Shown here one piece after another: positions 53,101 through 61,265 of a stretch of 64,000 nt of DNA. The stretch comes from Auanema rhodensis. Lineage: Eukaryota; Nematoda; Chromadorea; Rhabditida; Rhabditidae. The notes under the pieces were generated by a model, which ran no database searches, was not told the origin of the DNA, and was given only the letters and a program-made list of their open reading frames with translations. The DNA is taken from contig OZ059900.1 in assembly GCA_964057225.1 (NCBI GenBank), forward strand, positions 816,501 to 880,500, given 5' to 3'. Made by a program: the position numbers and the translations under genes. Positions within the stretch are counted from its first letter, which is position 1. Each line of letters starts with the position of its first letter.

Positions 53101-55708
53101 TGATATTTATTCATTTTGATCAAAAAAGGTCGAAAATAGAAAGAATTTTTGAAATTTCCGAGTTTTGAGTCTAATTTGGCTAATTCGCTCATATATATGA
53201 TCACAAGCATAGTTTTATTGTCTATGACAACAAAAATCATCAATTAAACGCTAGTGATGTTTAAATACTGATTTTCGCTCAAATAGCATTACTACACTAA
53301 GTATGGTCGTTTTTATGCCTTTAACACCATATACTAACCGATTTTTGGTACAAAATCTGTAATACTCGTAAATTTTGATCATATTCGTTAAGATTTGAGA
53401 ATCAAACATACGATACACAAAATCAGTCTATTTTTATGAGCTTGCACTGATATATATTCATTTTGATCAAAAAAGGTCGAAAATAGAAAGAATTTTTGAA
53501 ATTTCCGAGTTTTGAGTCTAATTTGGCTAAATCGCTCATATATATGATAAAAAGCATAGTTTTACTGTCTATGATAACAAAAGTCTTCAAATATACACTA
53601 ATAATGATTAAATCACTGAATTTCAGTCAAATAGCATTACTACACTAAGTATGGTCGTTTTTATGCCTTTAACACCATATACTCACCGATTTTTGGTACA
53701 AAATCTGTAATACTTGTAAATTTTGATCATATTTGTTAAGATTCGAGAATCAAACACATAATACACGAAATAAGTCTATTTTTACAAGTTTGCACTGATA
53801 TTTATTCATTTTGATCAAAAAAGGTCGAAAATAGAAAGAATTTTTGAAATTTCCGAGTTTTGAGTCCAATTTGGCTAAATCGCTCATATATAAGATCAAA
53901 AGCATAGTTTTATTGTCTATAACAACAAAAGTCATCAATTAAACGCTAGTGATGTTTAAATACTGAATTTCGCTCAAATAGCATTACTACACTAAGTATG
54001 GTCGTTTTTATGCCTTTAACACCATATACTCACCGATTTTTGGTACAAAATCTGTAATACTTGTAAATTTTGATCATATTTGTTAAGATTCGAGAATCAA
54101 ACACATAATACACGAAATAAGTCTATTTTTACAAGTTTGCACTGATATTTATTCATTTTGATCAAAAAAGGTCGAAAATAGAAAGAATTTTTGAAATTTC
54201 CGAGTTTTGAGTCCAATTTGGCTAAATCGCTCATATATATGATCAGAAGCATAGTTTTATTGTCTATGACAACAAAAATCATCAATTAAACGCTAGTGAT
54301 GTTTAAATACTGATTTTCGCTCAAATAGCATTACTACACTAAGTATGGTCGTTTTTATGCCTTTAACACCATATACTCACCGATTTTTGGTACAAAATCT
54401 GTAATACTCGTAAATTTTGATCATATTCGTTAAGATTTGAGAATCAAACATACAATACAAAAAATCAGTCTATTTTTATGAGCTTGCACTGATATATATT
54501 CATTTTGATCAAAAAAGGTCGAAAATAGAAAGAATTTTTGAAATTTCCGAGTTTTGAGTCTAATTTGGCTAAATCGCTCATATATATGATCAAAAGCATA
54601 GTTTTACTGTCTATGATAACAAAAGTCTTCAAATATACACTAATAATGATTAAATCACTGAATTTCAGTCAAATAGCATTACTACACTAAGTATGGTCGT
54701 TTTTATGCCTTTAACACCATATACTCACCGATTTTTGGTACAAAATCTGTAATACTTGTAAATTTTGATCATATTTGTTAAGATTCGAGAATCAAACACA
54801 TAATACACGAAATAAGTCTATTTTTACAAGTTTGCACTGATATTTATTCATTTTGATCAAAAAAGGTCGAAAATAGAAAGAATTTTTGAAATTTCCGAGT
54901 TTTGAGTCCAATTTGGCTAAATCGCTCATATATAAGATCAAAAGCATAGTTTTATTGTCTATAACAACAAAAGTCATCAATTAAACGCTAGTGATGTTTA
55001 AATACTGAATTTCGCTCAAATAGCATTACTACACTAAGTATGGTCGTTTTTATGCCTTTAACACCATATACTCACCGATTTTTGGTACAAAATCTGTAAT
55101 ACTCGTAAATTTTGATCATATTCGTTAAGATTTGAGAATCAAACATACAATACACAAAATCAGTCTATTTTTATGAGCTTGCACTGATATATATTCATTT
55201 TGATCAAAAAAGGTCGAAAATAGAAAGAATTTTTGAAATTTCCGAGTTTTGAGTCTAATTTGGCTAAATCGCTCATATATATGATCAGAAGCATAGTTTT
55301 ATTGTCTATGACAACAAAAGTCATCAATTAAACGCTAGTGATGTTTAAATACTGATTTTCGCTCAAATAGCATTACTACACTAAGTATGGTCGTTTTTAT
55401 GCCTTTAACACCATATACTCACCGATTTTTGGTACAAAATCTGTAATACTCGTAAATTTTGATCATATTCGTTAAGATTTGAAAATCAAACACATAATAC
55501 ACGAAATAAGTCTATTTTTACAAGTTTGCACTGATATTTATTCATTTTGATCAAAAAAGGTCGAAAATAGAAAGAATTTTTGAAATTTCCGAGTTTTGAG
55601 TCCAATTTGGCTAAATCGCTCATATATAAGATCAAAAGCATAGTTTTATTGTCTATAACAACAAAAGTCATCAATTAAACGCTAGTGATGTTTAAATACT
55701 GAATTTCG
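50152..55708. repeat. 16-mer higher-order repeat, 5,557 bp, copy 1
   Basis: Every landmark recurs 5,557 bp downstream: 50,276, 50,650, 51,665, 52,013, 52,361, 53,055, 53,750, 54,097, 54,792 and 55,486 each have a partner. The unit runs from C monomers with tattgggtgag, through a copy with the one-base-short ttattttacg and tttttatc, A monomers with tataagcttg and tacatgatc, a C/A mixture with gaaatgag and gaaataag, then trimers from the 34,448-37,297 family. Its left edge is where tttcactc upstream differs from tttcgctc at the end of the unit. Confidence 0.9.
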
Positions 55709-58700
55709 CTCAAATAGCATTACTACACTAAGTATGGTCGTTTTTATGCCTTTAACACCATATACTCACCGATTTTTGGTACAAAATCTGTGATACTCGT
55801 AAATTTCGATCATATTGGGTGAGATTCGAGAATCAAACACACAATACACGAAATAAGTTTATTTTTACGAGTTTGCACTGATATTTATTCATTTTGATCG
55901 AAAAAGGTCGAAAATAGAAAGAATTTTTGAAATTTCCGAGTTTTGAGTCTAATTTGGCTAAATCGCTCATATATATGATCAAAAGCATAGTTTTACTGTC
56001 TATGATAACAAAAGTCTTCAAATATACACTAATAATGTGTAAATCACTGAATTTCACTCAAATAGCATTACTACACTAAGTATGGTCGTTTTTATGCCTT
56101 TAACACCATATACTCACCGATTTTTGGTACAAAATCTGTGATACTCGTAAATTTTGATCATATTCGGTGAGATTCGAGGATCGAACACACAATACACGAA
56201 ATAAGTTTATTTTACGAGTTTGCACTGATATTTATTCATTTTTATCAAAAAAGGTCGAAAATAGAAAGAATTTTTGAAATTTCCGAGTTTTGAGTCTAAT
56301 TTGGCTAAATCGCTCATATATATGATCAAACGCATAGTTTTACTGTCTATGATAACAAAAGTCTTCAAATATACACTAATAATGTGTAAATCACTGAATT
56401 TCACTCAAATAGCTTTACTACACTAAGTATGGTCGTTTTTATGCCTTTAACACCATATACTCACCGATTTTTGGTACAAAATCTGTAATACTCGTAAATT
56501 TTGATCATATTCGTTAAGATTTGAGAATCAAACATACAATACACAAAATCAGTCTATTTTTATAAGCTTGCACTGATATATATTCATTTTGATCAAAAAA
56601 GGTCGAAAATAGAAAGAATTTTTGAAATTTCCGAGTTTTGAGTCTAATTTGGCTAAATCGCTCATATACATGATCAGAAGCATAGTTTCATTGTCTATGA
56701 CAACAAAAGTCATCAATTAAACGCTAGTGATGTTTAAATACTGATTTTCGCTCAAATAGCATTACTACACTAAGTATGGTCGTTTTTATGCCTTTAACAC
56801 CATATACTCACCGATTTTTGGTACAAAATCTGTAATACTCGTAAATTTTGATCATATTCGTTAAGATTTGAAAATCAAACATACAATACGCAAAATCAGT
56901 CTATTTTTATGAGCTTGCACTGATATATATTCATTTTGATCAAAAAAGGTCGAAAATAGAAAGAATTTTTGAAATTTCCGAGTTTTGAGTCTAATTTGGC
57001 TAAATCGCTCATATATATGATCAAAAGCATAGTTTTATTGTCTATGACAACAAAAGTCATCAATTAAACGCTAGTGATGTTTAAATACTGAATTTCGCTC
57101 AAATAGCATTACTACACTAAGTATGGTCGTTTTTATGCCTTTAACACCATATACTCACCGATTTTTGGTACAAAATCTGTAATACTCGTAAATTTTGATC
57201 ATATTCGTTAAGATTTGAGAATCAAACATACAATACACGAAATAAGTTTATTTTTACGAGTTTGCACTGATATTTATTCATTTTGATCAAAAAAGGTCGA
57301 AAATAGAAAGAATTTTTGAAATTTCCGAGTTTTGAGTCTAATTTGGCTAAATCGCTCATATATATGATCAAAAGCATAGTTTTACTGTCTATGATAACAA
57401 AAGTCTTCAAATATACACTAATAATGATTTAATCACTGAATTTCACTCAAATAGCATTACTACACTAAGTATGGTCGTTTTTATGCCTTTAACACCATAT
57501 ACTCACCGATTTTTGGTACAAAATCTGTGATACTCGTAAATTTCGATCATATTGGGTGAGATTCGAGAATCAAACACACAATACACGAAATAAGTTTATT
57601 TTTACGAGTTTGCACTGATATTTATTCATTTTGATCAAAAAAGGTCGAAAATAGAAAGAATTTTTGAAATTTCCGAGTTTTGAGTCTAATTTGGCTAAAT
57701 CGCTCATATATATGATCAAAAGCATAGTTTTACTGTCTATGATAACAAAAGTCTTCAAATATACACTAATAATGTGTAAATCACTGAATTTCACTCAAAT
57801 AGCATTACTACACTAAGTATGGTCGTTTTTATGCCTTTAACACCATATACTCACCGATTTTTGGTACAAAATCTGTGATACTCGTAAATTTCGATCATAT
57901 TCGTTAAGATTCGAGAATCAAACACACAATACACGAAATGAGTTTATTTTCACGAGTTTGCACTGATATTTATTCATTTTGATCAAAAAAGGTCGAAATA
58001 AGAAAGAATTTTTGAATTTTCCGAGTTTTGAGTCCAATTTGGCTAAATCGCTCATATATAAGATCAAAAGCATAGTTTTATTGTCTATAACAACAAAAGT
58101 CATCAATTAAACGCTAGTGATGTTTAAATACTGAATTTCGCTCAAATAGCATTACTACACTAAGTATGGTCGTTTTTATGCCTTTAACACCATATACTCA
58201 CCGATTTTTGGTACAAAATCTGTAATACTCGTAAATTTTGATCATATTCGTTAAGATTTGAGAATCAAACATACAATACAAAAAATCAGTCTATTTTTAT
58301 GAGCTTGCACTGATATATATTCATTTTGATCAAAAAAGGTCGAAAATAGAAAGAATTTTTGAAATTTCCGAGTTTTGAGTCTAATTTGGCTAATTCGCTC
58401 ATATATATGATCACAAGCATAGTTTTATTGTCTATAACAACAAAAGTCATCAATTAAACGCTAGTGATGTTTAAATACTGAATTTCGCTCAAATAGCATT
58501 ACTACACTAAGTATGGTCGTTTTTATGCCTTTAACACCATATACTCACCGATTTTTGGTACAAAATCTGTAATACTCGTAAATTTTGATCATATTTGTTA
58601 AGATTTGAAAATCAAACACATAATACACGAAATAAGTCTATTTTTATGAGTTTGCACTGATATTTATTCATTTTGATCAAAAAAGGTCGAAAATAGAAAG

Positions 58701-60577
58701 AATTTTTGAAATTTCCGAGTTTTGAGTCTAATTTGGCTAATTCGCTCATATATATGATCACAAGCATAGTTTTATTGTCTATGACAACAAAAATCATCAA
58801 TTAAACGCTAGTGATGTTTAAATACTGATTTTCGCTCAAATAGCATTACTACACTAAGTATGGTCGTTTTTATGCCTTTAACACCATATACTAACCGATT
58901 TTTGGTACAAAATCTGTAATACTCGTAAATTTTGATCATATTCGTTAAGATTTGAGAATCAAACATACGATACACAAAATCAGTCTATTTTTATGAGCTT
59001 GCACTGATATATATTCATTTTGATCAAAAAAGGTCGAAAATAGAAAGAATTTTTGAAATTTCCGAGTTTTGAGTCTAATTTGGCTAAATCGCTCATATAT
59101 ATGATAAAAAGCATAGTTTTACTGTCTATGATAACAAAAGTCTTCAAATATACACTAATAATGATTAAATCACTGAATTTCAGTCAAATAGCATTACTAC
59201 ACTAAGTATGGTCGTTTTTATGCCTTTAACACCATATACTCACCGATTTTTGGTACAAAATCTGTAATACTTGTAAATTTTGATCATATTTGTTAAGATT
59301 CGAGAATCAAACACATAATACACGAAATAAGTCTATTTTTACAAGTTTGCACTGATATTTATTCATTTTGATCAAAAAAGGTCGAAAATAGAAAGAATTT
59401 TTGAAATTTCCGAGTTTTGAGTCCAATTTGGCTAAATCGCTCATATATAAGATCAAAAGCATAGTTTTATTGTCTATAACAACAAAAGTCATCAATTAAA
59501 CGCTAGTGATGTTTAAATACTGAATTTCGCTCAAATAGCATTACTACACTAAGTATGGTCGTTTTTATGCCTTTAACACCATATACTCACCGATTTTTGG
59601 TACAAAATCTGTAATACTTGTAAATTTTGATCATATTTGTTAAGATTCGAGAATCAAACACATAATACACGAAATAAGTCTATTTTTACAAGTTTGCACT
59701 GATATTTATTCATTTTGATCAAAAAAGGTCGAAAATAGAAAGAATTTTTGAAATTTCCGAGTTTTGAGTCCAATTTGGCTAAATCGCTTATATATATGAT
59801 CAGAAGCATAGTTTTATTGTCTATGACAACAAAAATCATCAATTAAACGCTAGTGATGTTTAAATACTGATTTTCGCTCAAATAGCATTACTACACTAAG
59901 TATGGTCGTTTTTATGCCTTTAACACCATATACTCACCGATTTTTGGTACAAAATCTGTAATACTCGTAAATTTTGATCATATTCGTTAAGATTTGAGAA
60001 TCAAACATACAATACAAAAAATCAGTCTATTTTTATGAGCTTGCACTGATATATATTCATTTTGATCAAAAAAGGTCGAAAATAGAAAGAATTTTTGAAA
60101 TTTCCGAGTTTTGAGTCTAATTTGGCTAAATCGCTCATATATATGATCAAAAGCATAGTTTTACTGTCTATGATAACAAAAGTCTTCAAATATACACTAA
60201 TAATGATTAAATCACTGAATTTCAGTCAAATAGCATTACTACACTAAGTATGGTCGTTTTTATGCCTTTAACACCATATACTCACCGATTTTTGGTACAA
60301 AATCTGTAATACTTGTAAATTTTGATCATATTTGTTAAGATTCGAGAATCAAACACATAATACACGAAATAAGTCTATTTTTACAAGTTTGCACTGATAT
60401 TTATTCATTTTGATCAAAAAAGGTCGAAAATAGAAAGAATTTTTGAAATTTCCGAGTTTTGAGTCCAATTTGGCTAAATCGCTCATATATAAGATCAAAA
60501 GCATAGTTTTATTGTCTATAACAACAAAAGTCATCAATTAAACGCTAGTGATGTTTAAATACTGAATTTCGCTCAAA

Positions 60578-60654
60578 TAGCATTACTACACTAAGTATGG
60601 TCGTTTTTATGCCTTTAACACCATATACTCACCGATTTTTGGTACAAAATCTGT
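60578..60654. repeat. Conserved block 1 of the monomer (example copy)
   Basis: About 77 bp running from tagcattactacactaag through accgatttttggtacaaaa is almost unchanged in every monomer read. The commonest exceptions are a change of gccttt to gacttt following d-type V2 modules, rare gaattt or gttttt at the same place, cattac to ctttac in some C-region copies, and gttttt/gatgtt changes beside ggtac. Low divergence here, against clear divergence in the flanking modules, suggests either constraint (for example protein binding) or preferential exchange in this block. The sequence cannot tell these apart. Confidence 0.85.
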
Positions 60655-60749
60655 AATACTCGTAAATTTTGATCATATTCGTTAAGATTTGAGAATCAAA
60701 CATACAATACACAAAATCAGTCTATTTTTATGAGCTTGCACTGATATAT
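60655..60749. repeat. Variable module V1 (example copy, version A)
   Basis: About 95 bp between the conserved blocks carry most subtype-defining differences. Version A has ttcgttaagatttgag, catacaatacacaaaatcag, gagcttgcac and tatatattc. Version B has acttgtaaa, tttgttaagattcgag, cacataatacacgaaataag, usually acaagtttgc, and tttattc. Version C has ttcggtgagattcgag, cacacaatacacgaaataag and acgagtttgc. A fourth form (gattcgaaaatcaaacacac with acaagtttgc) occurs at about 1,938, 2,632, 4,709, 14,090, 15,481, 16,175, 18,672, 21,097, 22,139 and 22,834. A and B differ at roughly 15 or more positions in this stretch. Confidence 0.85.
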
Positions 60750-60829
60750 ATTCATTTTGATCAAAAAAGGTCGAAAATAGAAAGAATTTTTGAAATTTCC
60801 GAGTTTTGAGTCTAATTTGGCTAAATCGC
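60750..60829. repeat. Conserved block 2, A/T-tract-rich (example copy)
   Basis: About 80 bp from ttcattttgatcaaaaaagg to ggctaaatcgct, strongly conserved across subtypes. It contains runs of A or T centred near monomer positions 195, 204, 217, 224 and 234, close to one helical turn apart, and the perfect 12-bp palindrome ttttgatcaaaa. Recurrent variants are single bases: tctaattt or tccaattt, gaaattt, gaatttt or gaagttt, and taaatcg or taattcg. Phased A-tracts are known to bend DNA; that this block is actually curved is an inference. Confidence 0.8.
60755..60766. repeat. 12-bp perfect palindrome ttttgatcaaaa
   Basis: The 12 bases are self-complementary, and the site is kept in nearly all monomers read. 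Exceptions include ttttcatcaaaa in the A'-type copies near 7,550, 8,590, 9,632, 10,327 and 11,022, tttttatcaaaa near 44,778, 50,682 and 56,239, ttttaatc near 31,925, and ttttgatcgaaa at 55,900. It lies at the left edge of conserved block 2. Its function is unknown. Confidence 0.85.
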
Positions 60830-60841
60830 TCATATATATGA
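60830..60841. repeat. 12-bp palindrome tcatatatatga at the V2 edge
   Basis: The 12 bases tcatatatatga are self-complementary and mark the left edge of variable module V2. They are followed directly by tca, so a gatca site overlaps. The palindrome is intact in most a-, b-, d- and e-type V2 modules. It is broken in c-type copies (tcatatataaga), in the 8-mer copies (tcatttatatga) and in a few C-region copies (tcatatacatga). Confidence 0.8.
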
Positions 60842-60864
60842 TCAGAAGCATAGTTTTATTGTCT

Positions 60865-60881
60865 ATGACAACAAAAGTCAT
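60865..60881. repeat. Inverted repeat atgac-7-gtcat in V2
   Basis: A 5-bp perfect inverted repeat, atgac and gtcat, flanks a 7-base spacer (aacaaaa). It is present in a- and d-type V2 modules. It is lost in b-type (gataac ... gtcttc), in c-type (ataac ... gtcat) and in copies reading caaaaatcat. It could form a small hairpin in single-stranded DNA or RNA, but the stem is short and chance occurrence in AT-rich DNA is plausible. Confidence 0.6.
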
Positions 60882-61265
60882 CAATTAAACGCTAGTGATG
60901 TTTAAATACTGATTTTCGCTCAAATAGCATTACTACACTAAGTATGGTCGTTTTTATGCCTTTAACACCATATACTCACCGATTTTTGGTACAAAATCTG
61001 TAATACTCGTAAATTTTGATCATATTCGTTAAGATTTGAAAATCAAACACATAATACACGAAATAAGTCTATTTTTACAAGTTTGCACTGATATTTATTC
61101 ATTTTGATCAAAAAAGGTCGAAAATAGAAAGAATTTTTGAAATTTCCGAGTTTTGAGTCCAATTTGGCTAAATCGCTCATATATAAGATCAAAAGCATAG
61201 TTTTATTGTCTATAACAACAAAAGTCATCAATTAAACGCTAGTGATGTTTAAATACTGAATTTCG

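Larger units (their letters stand above)
60572..60918. repeat. Reference monomer (type A+a), 347 bp
   Basis: This copy serves as the reference for positions within the monomer. It begins at ctcaaatag and the next copy begins the same way exactly 347 bp later. It has 101 G+C (29%) and about nine CpG dinucleotides. Order of parts: conserved block 1 (monomer positions about 7-83), variable module V1 (84-178), conserved block 2 (179-258) and variable module V2 (259-347). The start point is arbitrary because the array is circularly permutable. Confidence 0.95.
55709..61265. repeat. 16-mer higher-order repeat, 5,557 bp, copy 2
   Basis: Near-identical to copy 1. The only differences I found are g at 55,900 (ttttgatcgaaa) against a at 50,343, and t at 59,789 (cgcttatat) against c at 54,232. 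I did not compare every base. Copy 2 is not followed by a third copy: after 61,265 the sequence continues as B+a monomers of the 34-40 kb family. Confidence 0.9.

Noticed and set aside
60750-60829. Bacterial-style promoter or terminator motifs in the AT-rich blocks.
   Set aside because: TATA-like and T-run motifs are expected by chance at 71% A+T and repeat with the monomer; nothing links them to a transcript.
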